The notes under the pieces are model-generated. The model saw nothing but the letters and a program-made list of their open reading frames with translations, did not search any database and was not told the DNA's origin. From assembly GCA_016927565.1 (NCBI GenBank), contig JAFGMK010000008.1:65115-106473 (forward strand): a DNA stretch of 41,359 nucleotides. The letters are read 5' to 3'. Origin of the DNA: Minisyncoccota bacterium. GTDB lineage: Bacteria > Patescibacteriota > Microgenomatia > PFEM01 > JAFGMK01. Below, in pieces: positions 17,685-25,782 of the stretch. How positions within the stretch are numbered: position 1 is the stretch's first letter; each line of letters begins with the position of its first letter. Position numbers and translations under genes: made by a program.

Positions 17685-18578
17685 ATGACTACGCCAGGTA
17701 AAGATGCTGAGCTGGATAAATTTACTGCTGTTTGGGTTTCTCATTCCTCAATTACCGACTATCTTAATTGTCCGCGGTCGTATTTTTTAAGAAATGTCTA
17801 TAAAGATCCCCTGACTAACCGGAAAGTATCTTTGATTAATCCGTCTCTGGCTTTGGGCCAGATCATCCACGAAGTTTTGGAATCGTTATCGGTTTTACCG
17901 CTTGAAAAACGGTTTGATATCCCTTTGCTGGAGCGTTTTGACCGGGCCTGGTTAAAGGTGGCCGGAGAAAGGGGTGGTTTTGAAAGTGAGGCCCAGGAAG
18001 AAAAATATCTCAATCGGGGACGGGAGATGCTGCGCCGGGTGATTAAAAATCCCGGGCCTTTAAAAAAACTGGCGGTCAAGATTAATAAAGACCTGCCCTA
18101 TTTCTGGCTTTCCGAAAAAGACAATCTGATTCTTTGCGGCAAAATTGATTGGCTGGAATATTTACCCGAAACCGATCAGGTCCACATTATTGACTTTAAA
18201 ACCGGCAAGAGTGCAACCAAGAATGAGTCGCTTCAATTACCGATTTATCGTCTCTTGGCGGCCAATTGTCAGGAAAGGGGGGTTGCCAAAGCCAGTTATT
18301 GGTATCTTGAACTGGAAAATGAGCCGGTTGAACAAGCTCTCCCTGACCTTGACGAGTCCTTTCAAAAAGTCTTAAAAATTGCCAGAAGAATCAAGCTCGC
18401 TCGCCAACTTTCCAAATTTGATTGTCCCCAGGGAAAAGAAGGTTGCCGCTATTGTCTGCCTCTTGAAAAAATCCTTACCGGCGAGGCCAGCCTAGTTGGT
18501 GTTAATGACTTTGGTCAAAACGTTTATACTTTGAAAAAGGCCGCTAGTGATAAGATCGGCGAAAGTCAGTTGTTGTAA
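17685..18578 (+). CDS. PD-(D/E)XK nuclease, Cas4/RecB/AddB-like with putative Fe-S cysteines
   Basis: YLNCPRSYFLRNVY, GQIIHEVLESL, LCGKIDWLE...HIIDFKTGK, LQLPIYRLLA, C-terminal CPQGKEGCRYC. Confidence 0.85.
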   Translation: MTTPGKDAELDKFTAVWVSHSSITDYLNCPRSYFLRNVYKDPLTNRKVSLINPSLALGQIIHEVLESLSVLPLEKRFDIPLLERFDRAWLKVAGERGGFESEAQEEKYLNRGREMLRRVIKNPGPLKKLAVKINKDLPYFWLSEKDNLILCGKIDWLEYLPETDQVHIIDFKTGKSATKNESLQLPIYRLLAANCQERGVAKASYWYLELENEPVEQALPDLDESFQKVLKIARRIKLARQLSKFDCPQGKEGCRYCLPLEKILTGEASLVGVNDFGQNVYTLKKAASDKIGESQLL

Positions 18579-18673
18579 GAGCTATCCGGGGGTGTCCCGT
18601 ATTATTCGTCTCGAGGATGAAACTTAAAACCATTAACATTCCCCAAAACAAGTTTTATCGTGAAACGATTTTA

Positions 18674-19834
18674 TTAAATCCTTGCTGTTTCCTGACTCAA
18701 TCGCCTCTCCGCCAAAACTCTTTTTAATTCTTCGATCTCTTGCTTTCTTTCCGCTTCGATCGCCCAAAGATTTAAGGTCCTGTCTAGTTCCGTCGATTCT
18801 CTGCTCCAATTCTCCTTCGGGTCTACCTCGGGGTCAGCGGCTAAAATCACCTGCATTTGCCCAAAAAAATACCTGCCTTCAGTACTGAAACCGCCCCAGC
18901 TTCTTCCCGTCATCGATAGCAGCGCCAGGGAAAGATCTCGAAAAGCCGTCTTGTACTCCTGAGGATTATATCTTCCTCCTTCGATTTCATTTAAGACCCA
19001 CCTTACTGCTCCTACAGTTTGGAAAAAGCCAATAAATTGATTGCCGGGCGGTAACATTAGCGGATGTCCCTGATCGTCAGTTGAATACTCAAGCCATAAA
19101 AGGGCTCGAAAAGCAGCTGCCATTCGCTGCGGGTGGTCAGGTGGGTAAGACTCGATTTTGGGAATTGCCGTGGGGTAAAGCCGCCATCGGGCTGGACTAG
19201 CGGCGGCGGTCATCTTTCCGTTGGGATCCAGACTTGCAAAAACGCCCCCATACATGGGCCATAGTTCTCCCTGGGTTTGCCAGGAGTCAGCCGCGTCAAT
19301 AAAGGTGGCCATTCCCTTTTTGCTTTTAACCGCCACTAATTCAGCTCCTCCTGAAACTTGGCAGGGTTCAATTTCTAAGCCTGCCATTTCCAACTGATAG
19401 CCCAATTGCCGCAAATCAACCCCGCTGGTAAAAAAGTCAATGTCCGGCCGGGATTTCTCTACCGGATATTTTCTTAAAAAACGAACCAGAGGGCCCAATC
19501 TTAATCGGTCATGAACAAAGAGGCTGTTTAATTCTCCAATTACCTGAATGTTGTTGGTTTTACAGCCGAACATCTCGTTTCTAACCTGCCGCCCGCCCAT
19601 TTTAATTTGCCCGCCCTGACTAACTGTTTCCAGCAGAGTTTCGCTCAAGCAAGCCGCCTCGTCAGCCGCAAAAACTACCCTTAAAACTTCCGCCAAACTA
19701 ATTTCTCTTTCCTCTCTTACCCACAGTTCGGGCTTTTCCTGACAGGCTCTTTCATCATAAGGCGGATTTTTGCCAATCCCAATCCAATAAAACTCATCAG
19801 TTTCTGGACTTCTCCTTCTTTCTACCCTTTCCAT
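18674..19834 (-). CDS. Hypothetical protein, possibly nucleotidyltransferase-like
   Basis: 386 aa intact ORF overlapping its upstream neighbour by 13 bp; RPDIDFFTSGVDLRQLGYQLEMAGLEIEP weakly recalls NTase folds. Confidence 0.6.
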   Translation of the reverse strand: MERVERRRSPETDEFYWIGIGKNPPYDERACQEKPELWVREEREISLAEVLRVVFAADEAACLSETLLETVSQGGQIKMGGRQVRNEMFGCKTNNIQVIGELNSLFVHDRLRLGPLVRFLRKYPVEKSRPDIDFFTSGVDLRQLGYQLEMAGLEIEPCQVSGGAELVAVKSKKGMATFIDAADSWQTQGELWPMYGGVFASLDPNGKMTAAASPARWRLYPTAIPKIESYPPDHPQRMAAAFRALLWLEYSTDDQGHPLMLPPGNQFIGFFQTVGAVRWVLNEIEGGRYNPQEYKTAFRDLSLALLSMTGRSWGGFSTEGRYFFGQMQVILAADPEVDPKENWSRESTELDRTLNLWAIEAERKQEIEELKRVLAERRLSQETARI

Positions 19835-20931
19835 TGATAGCCCCTTTTCTTAAGTGTGACTAAAAGGGCAGGATCGATACCGGCTTGGGCTAGTTTCTTG
19901 CGGAAGCGAGAAATAGCCTGATCTATCATCCATAGACTCACCTCATTTGATTTTTTGGGCCAAAGAAGTTTTATCAAATCATTCTTGGTGATTAATTGCT
20001 GCCGATGTTTTGAAAAATAGCGCCAAAGATTTTTTTCCTGAGAAGATAGGATTTTGGGCAAGACTTTTTGGGGGTTTTTGCTCAAAGAAAGGCGATGTTT
20101 GGCAAAAAAGTCTAAATCCCAAACTCCTAGATCCTCCAAATCCTTTTGAGTCGGTGATTTAACTTTACTGGCTGCCGTTGCCGCTCTAGTCTCAATCGCT
20201 GCTTGGTAACTTTTCGGCAAACAATTCCAAATATTGACTAGCTTCAACTCGACATTTGGGCTCTCTCCTCCGCTTCTTAAACATTCCTTGGTTACTTGCA
20301 GGATCCCGCCATAGTTTTTAACAATTTCTTTTTCAGTTTTGGGAGTTAGTTTGAATCCATATTGGACCAATCTTGCTTCAAGGTATTTTTTTAAAAGGTT
20401 GCCCCTAATTACCGGCATCATCTTCAGCCGGTTAGCTAGTGTTATCATCTCTGGATGTTTTTTAAGGATTTTTTCAAACCAGGGTTTATCAGCAGTATTA
20501 AAGATAATGTGAATCCGACGGCGGTTAATAGTGTTTAAAGCCAAAAGCAGTTTCAAAACCGCCATTCTTTCTTTTTGAGGAAAATTATCAATCCGGCCTA
20601 CGACTAAAACCACTTCTTTACCCTTGTTTAAAAAACTTAGGCAAGCTTTCTCTAACTTTTCAGAATTCTGATAGCCCGACAAAGAAATTAAAGCTGAAGC
20701 GGTTCTTTTAAGCGTCAGGTGACCCCAAAGCTGGATTATTTGCAGATGACTAATTAACCCTCCCAAGTTTTCTTTTAAAATCGCCCGGCTTTTAAAAAGA
20801 TCAATGTTTACCGTTGTCATCCCGCTGCCGGGAAACCAAAAAAAGATCCCATTTTCTCCGTATTTAATCGGTTCCAGAAGGTTTCTGGCATAGTTTTTCG
20901 TAATCAGAGAGTCGATTTTAGAAAGTCCCAT
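19822..20931 (-). CDS. P-loop ATPase-like protein with C-terminal OmpR-type winged helix
   Basis: FFWFPGSGMTTVN (P-loop-like, Lys replaced by Met), VVLVVGRIDNF Walker B-like, C-terminal DLIKLLWPKKSNEVSLWMIDQAISRFRKKLAQAGIDPALLVTLKKRGYQWKG. Confidence 0.7.
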   Translation of the reverse strand: MGLSKIDSLITKNYARNLLEPIKYGENGIFFWFPGSGMTTVNIDLFKSRAILKENLGGLISHLQIIQLWGHLTLKRTASALISLSGYQNSEKLEKACLSFLNKGKEVVLVVGRIDNFPQKERMAVLKLLLALNTINRRRIHIIFNTADKPWFEKILKKHPEMITLANRLKMMPVIRGNLLKKYLEARLVQYGFKLTPKTEKEIVKNYGGILQVTKECLRSGGESPNVELKLVNIWNCLPKSYQAAIETRAATAASKVKSPTQKDLEDLGVWDLDFFAKHRLSLSKNPQKVLPKILSSQEKNLWRYFSKHRQQLITKNDLIKLLWPKKSNEVSLWMIDQAISRFRKKLAQAGIDPALLVTLKKRGYQWKG

Positions 20932-20943
20932 AATATGGTCAGG

Positions 20944-20972
20944 ATTATAGCTTTTATTGTCAGGTTAGTCAA
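20944..20972 (-). promoter_or_regulatory. Promoter for the 20931 (-) gene with overlapping inverted repeats
   Basis: Minus strand TTGACT (20972-20967), N17, TATAAT (20949-20944); TGTCAG (20958-20963) / CTGACA (20977-20982) and TGACA-ggcca-TGTCA (20978-20992). Confidence 0.6.
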
Positions 20973-21026
20973 ATTTCTGACAGGCCATGTCAAGCAAAAA
21001 AGGCTTAGAAAGAATATATTTTCCCC

Positions 21027-21668
21027 ATGAATAAAAAAGCCAAATCTCATTTTGTTTTTGATTTCGATGACACGCTGGCCGACTCCTATAGTTTTAATCA
21101 GCAAATGTTTGTCGAGACCTTTGATCCTTATCTTGAACTTTCACACGAAAGAGCCCAAGCCTATCTGCGCGGGCTACACTTTAAAAATCGGGGAGCGGCG
21201 ATGATTAAAATCTTTGAAAAGGCGCAAAAAAAATTTAGTCTTAAGGTAAGCCCTGAAATCTTGGTCCGGAAGAATGATCAACTTCATCAGAAGAACTTTG
21301 GCCAAATCAAGCTTTTTCCCGCTGTCGTCAAATTTGTCAGACTTTTGAAAAAACAACAAAAGGAACTTTTTATTTGCACTAATCGTGATGTCCACTCAGC
21401 CGAATTAATTTTAAAAAAATATCATCTTAAAAAGCTTTTTAGCGAAGTCGTTTCCTGTAAGGATGCCGGTCGGGAAAAACCTGACCCTTTTTGCCTTTTA
21501 AAGCTGGTCAAAAAAACGGGCCAATCTAAAGAAAATTTTATCTACTTTGGCGACTCAAATGTTGATTTTCAGTTCGCCGACAACGCCGGTGTTGACGCCA
21601 TTATTATTGATCATTATCTAAATCAAAAAAGTTTTTATGAAATTATCATTCAGACATTTTTGGATTAA
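21027..21668 (+). CDS. HAD family hydrolase
   Basis: FVFDFDDTLAD, LFICTNRD, KPDPFCLLKLVKK, FIYFGDSNVDFQFADNAGVD. Confidence 0.88.
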   Translation: MNKKAKSHFVFDFDDTLADSYSFNQQMFVETFDPYLELSHERAQAYLRGLHFKNRGAAMIKIFEKAQKKFSLKVSPEILVRKNDQLHQKNFGQIKLFPAVVKFVRLLKKQQKELFICTNRDVHSAELILKKYHLKKLFSEVVSCKDAGREKPDPFCLLKLVKKTGQSKENFIYFGDSNVDFQFADNAGVDAIIIDHYLNQKSFYEIIIQTFLD

Positions 21669-21669
21669 A

Positions 21670-21816
21670 AATCAGCGCGCAATTCGCCTTCAAGGTGAAA
21701 TTCGTAGCTGTCCTGAGGGTGTTTCCGGTTTAATTGTGGCCTGGAAGCAGAATCCCTCCTGTGAAACGGGGTCTCGTCAACAGTGAGGGTGACTCCCCGG
21801 AGCGCAGGATTTCTTA
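21670..21816 (+). mobile_element. Putative IS200/IS605-family remnant (degenerate tnpB 3' end / omegaRNA-like right end)
   Basis: In-frame tail ...NQRAIRLQGEIRSCPEGVSGLIVAWKQNPSCETGSRQQ* followed by GTGAGGGTGACTCCCCGGAG; resembles tnpB 3' tails, no intact transposase. Confidence 0.4.
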
Positions 21817-21843
21817 ACTAAAAGGCCAAATTTTTGTGTAAAC

Positions 21844-22470
21844 ATGGCTAAAAAAAATCGCCTTGTCTTCGACTTTGACGATACTCTGGCTGATGGTCAG
21901 GTCTTTTGCGGCCAAACGATGGCCCAAACGGTCATTTTTTTTGAGAGTCAAATTGACCCTCGATCAATAATTCGACATCATTACTCGGAAAGAGGCCGGT
22001 CGATTGTGGAGCTCTATCGTTCTGCTATTAAAAAGTTTAACCTCAAAACTCCAATAGATGAATTGCTTCAAAAAGATGCCGAAATTATGGCCGGCCAATA
22101 TCGGCGGATAAGTCTTTTTGAGGGGGCGAAAGACTCTCTTCAATTTCTAAAAGAAAAAGACAAATTTCTTTATATCTGCACCAATCGGAGTTTGAAAAGC
22201 TTAATTCCCCTCCTTAAACACCATCAGGTATGGGGTTTTTTTGACGAAGTAATTTCCTGCCTTGATGAAGGCTTCGCCAAACCTCATCCGAAGTGCCTAA
22301 TCAAACTGATCAAAAAAACTAACCAGAATAAAAAAAGCTTTTTATATCTCGGTGACAGTCAAAAGGACCAACTCTTTGCTCAAAATGCCGGCGTTGATTT
22401 TTTAATTTTTAACCAATATCAAAACGGCAAGAAGTTTTTTGTTAATTTTAGCCGGGCTTTTCTCGGCTGA
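21844..22470 (+). CDS. HAD family hydrolase, paralog of 21027-21668
   Basis: LVFDFDDTLADG, YICTNRS, KPHPKCLIKLIKKT, FLYLGDSQKDQLFAQNAGVD. Confidence 0.88.
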   Translation: MAKKNRLVFDFDDTLADGQVFCGQTMAQTVIFFESQIDPRSIIRHHYSERGRSIVELYRSAIKKFNLKTPIDELLQKDAEIMAGQYRRISLFEGAKDSLQFLKEKDKFLYICTNRSLKSLIPLLKHHQVWGFFDEVISCLDEGFAKPHPKCLIKLIKKTNQNKKSFLYLGDSQKDQLFAQNAGVDFLIFNQYQNGKKFFVNFSRAFLG

Positions 22471-22494
22471 AATTAATTGGCAGAGGCAACTATT

Positions 22495-22525
22495 TAGCCG
22501 GGTCTTCTTCGGCCGGCTTTTTCCT
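22495..22525 (+). terminator. Stem-loop terminator after HAD gene
   Basis: AGCCGG...CCGGCT followed by TTTTT. Confidence 0.6.
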
Positions 22526-22586
22526 GATTAATCATTCTTTATTTTCTGATTTTGTACTGGCCTCGCCATACTTCGGTTAATAGTAT

Positions 22587-22635
22587 TTGCCCTCACCGCA
22601 GATCGACATGAATCAGAGGGCAATTAATTTTTTTG
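22587..22635 (+). terminator. Stem-loop terminator-like structure upstream of mscL
   Basis: TTGCCCTC (22587-22594) / GAGGGCAA (22616-22623) followed by TTAATTTTTTT. Confidence 0.5.
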
Positions 22636-22694
22636 TAATAACCGGTCAAGTAGATTATGATAGTAAACAAGATGCCGAGAGGGGGTGAGATTTC

Positions 22695-22994
22695 ATGAAA
22701 GGATTTCTGAATTTTATTCGCGAACAGGGAGTGGTTGGTTTGGCAGTTGGTTTTATTCTTGGCGGTGCTGTTTCTAAGGTTGTCGCCTCGCTGGTTGAGG
22801 ACATTATCAATCCGATCCTGGGGGTAGTTTTGGGGGCGGCAGGGGGATTGGAAACCGCTGTGCTTAAGCTTGGCCCGGTGGAAATAAAATTGGGAAATTT
22901 TGTCGGGGTGGTAATTGACTTTTTGGTAATTGCCTTGGTGGTTTATTATGGTGTTAAAGCTTTGGGTTTAGAGAAATTGGACAAAAAGAAATGA
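22695..22994 (+). CDS. mscL: Large-conductance mechanosensitive channel
   Basis: FIREQGVVGLAVGFILGGAVSKVVASLVEDIINPILG. Confidence 0.9.
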   Translation: MKGFLNFIREQGVVGLAVGFILGGAVSKVVASLVEDIINPILGVVLGAAGGLETAVLKLGPVEIKLGNFVGVVIDFLVIALVVYYGVKALGLEKLDKKK

Positions 22995-23009
22995 GTAAAA
23001 CCGCTCCTG

Positions 23010-23044
23010 CGGGGTGTCTTTTTATTACACCCCGAAAGGTGTAA
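23010..23044 (+). promoter_or_regulatory. Two overlapping, mutually exclusive hairpins in mscL downstream region
   Basis: CGGGGTGT (23010-23017)/ACACCCCG (23027-23034) versus TTACACC (23025-23031)/GGTGTAA (23038-23044). Confidence 0.45.
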
Positions 23045-23080
23045 CAAAAGTCTTTTTTAAAAAAAAGGAGGTGAAAATTT

Positions 23081-23344
23081 ATGACTGCCAAAAAAAATTT
23101 TACCACCGAAAAGGCCAAAGAAATTGGTGAGCAGCTTGGAATTAAGTGGGATAAATTTGACGTTGAGCAATTCCGGATGGGGATGGATATAGAGCTGGAG
23201 CATGGTTTGGTTGATTCCAATACCAATGTCTCCAATGACGACCCCTTAATCACCGGCAAAATTGCCTTGGCTCATCTTAACGAGTTTCCCGACTATTACA
23301 CCCGGCTTAGCCAAATGGAAGAAGAGGCCGAGAAATATTGGTAG
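23081..23344 (+). CDS. Small conserved protein (DUF5661-like)
   Basis: 87 aa; strong SD AAAGGAGGTG; FTTEKAKEIGEQLGIKWDKFDVEQFRMGMDIELEHG...KIALAHLNEFPDYYTRLSQMEEEAEKYW. Confidence 0.7.
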   Translation: MTAKKNFTTEKAKEIGEQLGIKWDKFDVEQFRMGMDIELEHGLVDSNTNVSNDDPLITGKIALAHLNEFPDYYTRLSQMEEEAEKYW

Positions 23345-23447
23345 GAATTGCCAGTAAAATTTTGCCGGCTTTAAGGGTCCGTTCTTTTCCCATTCTCTTT
23401 TCCGTCTTTTGTTTTTAAAACTCCCTTCTAGCTGGTAAAATAAGAAA

Positions 23448-24437
23448 GTGATGACAAATATCCAGTTTTTGCAAAAAAAACTAACCCGGATTTCCCGCCA
23501 AACCGGGATCTCTTTGAAAAAGATTAAAGACTGTTTATTGATTCTTTCTTCAGGCAAGCCCGTTCTTAACAATGAACTTCTGCGCCGGGTTGGAATAGCC
23601 CGGAAACCCCTGAACCAAATCAAAAAAAGCCTTTCTTTTCTTTTGATCCCTTCTTCATCCCAAACTCAAGTTAGATCTGATTATTTGGTAATGCTCCAGT
23701 CGCTCTTTGAAGCCGATTATTTTCCCGAAGAAAATGTTTGGTCCTTTTTAAAGAACCAGGATTACTCAAGAATTGTTAAGTTGTTTAACCAATATCAAAA
23801 TCAACAACCGGCTTCTCGAAGAGAGCTGGACCAATTTACGGCAACACCCGAAACCGTTGCTCGGCGGGCTTGTTTGCTGGATTTCTTTGAAGATATCGCC
23901 GACAAAAAAATTTTAGTTTTGGGCGATGATGACTTTACCTCTGTCGCCTTGGCCAGTTTTGGAAGTGCCTTGGAGGTGGTGGTTTTAGAGATTGATTCCC
24001 GGATTATCAAGGGAGTCAGTTTTGTTACATTAAAAGAAAATCTTGAGATTAAGGCCCAAATCTATGATGCCCGACAACCGTTGCCAGAGTCTTGCCGCAA
24101 TCATTTTGATATCGTTTTAACTGATCCGCCCTATACCCCGGCCGGAATCAAACTATTTTTGTCCAGGGCGATTCAGGCCCTTGATCCCAAAAATCAGGCG
24201 GCTCGAATTTATTTATGCTTCGGTGCCAGCGACCGGGCCAAAGAAAGGGTTTTGCCAATTTATCAAATCCTGATTGAATCCGGCTTGATGACTCGCTGGA
24301 TTTTTGATAAATTTAACCGTTACCGGGGGGCGGAATCAATCGGCAGCACCAGTTTTTTGATTGTTGCTGAGGTAACACCTAAGACTAAACCGCTAATCAA
24401 AGGAGAATTCAATGGATCGATCTATACCACTAATTAA
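23448..24437 (+). CDS. BpsA-like branched-chain polyamine (aminopropyl) synthase
   Basis: N-terminal helix-turn-helix-like region; ILVLGDDDFTSVAL and VLTDPPYTPAGIKLFLSRAI signatures; adjacent to AdoMet decarboxylase. Confidence 0.75.
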   Translation: MMTNIQFLQKKLTRISRQTGISLKKIKDCLLILSSGKPVLNNELLRRVGIARKPLNQIKKSLSFLLIPSSSQTQVRSDYLVMLQSLFEADYFPEENVWSFLKNQDYSRIVKLFNQYQNQQPASRRELDQFTATPETVARRACLLDFFEDIADKKILVLGDDDFTSVALASFGSALEVVVLEIDSRIIKGVSFVTLKENLEIKAQIYDARQPLPESCRNHFDIVLTDPPYTPAGIKLFLSRAIQALDPKNQAARIYLCFGASDRAKERVLPIYQILIESGLMTRWIFDKFNRYRGAESIGSTSFLIVAEVTPKTKPLIKGEFNGSIYTTN

Positions 24438-24762
24438 ACATTTCGTTGCTTTGATCAAGATGGATCCTTTCGACTCTTCCGGGAGATTTATTGAGAGCCT
24501 GGCTCAAAAGGTGATCGGGAGTTTGGATTTAAAAGTAGTCCAAAAATTTGAGCATACCTTTAAACCCGATGGAATTACCTTGGGATTTGTTTTGGCCCAA
24601 TCCCACCTGGTGATTCATACCTGGCCCGAGTCAGGCACCATTCATATTGATCTGGTTGCCTGTAGTCCAATTAAAGAAAAAAAATTCAAACAAGCTTTAA
24701 TCTCTTTTCTGGATAAGCAGAATATTCAATTAATTGAAGTGAAGGCCGTAAATTTTTTCTGA
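24412..24762 (+). CDS. speD: S-adenosylmethionine decarboxylase proenzyme
   Basis: LAQSHLVIHTWPESGTIHIDLVACSP retains the pyruvoyl-forming Ser and HTWPE motif. Confidence 0.88.
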   Translation: MDRSIPLIKHFVALIKMDPFDSSGRFIESLAQKVIGSLDLKVVQKFEHTFKPDGITLGFVLAQSHLVIHTWPESGTIHIDLVACSPIKEKKFKQALISFLDKQNIQLIEVKAVNFF

Positions 24763-24920
24763 CCACAAGACTGCCGAGCTCTGTCCGGGGTTAAATTTTA
24801 AAATGGCCGAAATAAATCCGACAATTAAGCTTATTACCGAGTCCTGTATTTACTTCCTGCAGAAAGCCGGGCAAAAAGAACGACTTATTTAATTTGGTAG
24901 GATAATGTCTGATTCTTAGC

Positions 24921-25631
24921 TTGAGAATTAACAAAATCAATCAGGAGAAAAAAATGAACAAAGAAAAAAGTTTTTGGATTATGCTGGTGCTACTTGTCTT
25001 GGGAGTGTTCGTTTTGGCCATTGTCCCTTTAGATAAGAGGCAAGGCCAAGTCTTGCCGCCTGATCAGGATTCAGCCGGTGGAGAAACGGAAAACAAATCG
25101 CTTGATTTTGTAGAAGAAGAAGGTTTATCATCACCGGTAATGGAAATAGACCAAGCGAAAAAATACCAAGCAGTCTTAACTACTTCAGAGGGACAGGTCA
25201 AAATTGACCTTTTTACCGATCAAACGCCGATTACGGCTAATAACTTTATCTCTCTGGCCAGAAAGGGATTTTATAACGGGACGATTTTTCATCGGGTCAT
25301 CAAAGATTTCATGATTCAGGGGGGGGACCCTCAGGGTGATGGCAGTGGCGGCCCGGGTTATCGGTTTGACGACGAGCCTTTCGAGAGTGAATATACTCGA
25401 GGGACTCTGGCAATGGCTAACGCCGGCCCGAACACTAACGGCAGCCAGTTCTTTATCATTCATCAGGACTATCCTTTGCCCAAGAATTATGTTATCTTTG
25501 GCCGGGTAGCTGAGGGGATGGAAGTAGTTGACCGGATTGCCGAGGCGCCAACCAAACCGAGCCCTTCTGGAGAAAATTCAATTCCCGTTAATCCGATTAC
25601 GGTGAGAACCATTGAAATAATTGAAAACTGA
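24921..25631 (+). CDS. Cyclophilin-type peptidyl-prolyl cis-trans isomerase with N-terminal membrane anchor
   Basis: FWIMLVLLVLGVFVLAIV anchor; GFYNGTIFHRVIKDFMIQGGDPQGDGSGGPGYRFDDE, GTLAMANAGPNTNGSQFFI. Confidence 0.93.
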   Translation: MRINKINQEKKMNKEKSFWIMLVLLVLGVFVLAIVPLDKRQGQVLPPDQDSAGGETENKSLDFVEEEGLSSPVMEIDQAKKYQAVLTTSEGQVKIDLFTDQTPITANNFISLARKGFYNGTIFHRVIKDFMIQGGDPQGDGSGGPGYRFDDEPFESEYTRGTLAMANAGPNTNGSQFFIIHQDYPLPKNYVIFGRVAEGMEVVDRIAEAPTKPSPSGENSIPVNPITVRTIEIIEN

Positions 25632-25727
25632 AAAATCCCAAAATCCAAACCCTGATTATAATTCCCGCAAAACAAATTTGGAGGTTTTTTTAACTAGAAA
25701 TTACTGAAATTTGATTTGCCCTTGTTA

Positions 25728-25755
25728 TAGTTCAATGAACTGAATCATTGAACTA
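25728..25755. repeat. Palindrome copy 3 (inverted relative to copy 2)
   Basis: TAGTTCAATGA ACTGAA TCATTGAACTA. Confidence 0.8.
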
Positions 25756-25782
25756 ATTATAAAGGTGGAAGATTACTGACTC

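Noticed and set aside
23246-23623. 125-aa minus-strand ORF across the DUF5661-like/BpsA-like junction
   Set aside because: Overlaps two supported plus-strand genes and has low-complexity basic composition; treated as spurious.
24802-24891. 29-aa ORF (MAEINPTIKLITESCIYFLQKAGQKERLI) between speD and the cyclophilin gene
   Set aside because: Too short, no clear ribosome-binding site and no recognisable homology; not reported as a gene.
25319-25326. G8 run in the cyclophilin gene as a phase-variation tract
   Set aside because: It encodes the strongly conserved QGGD motif of cyclophilins, so it is explained by codon choice in a conserved site.
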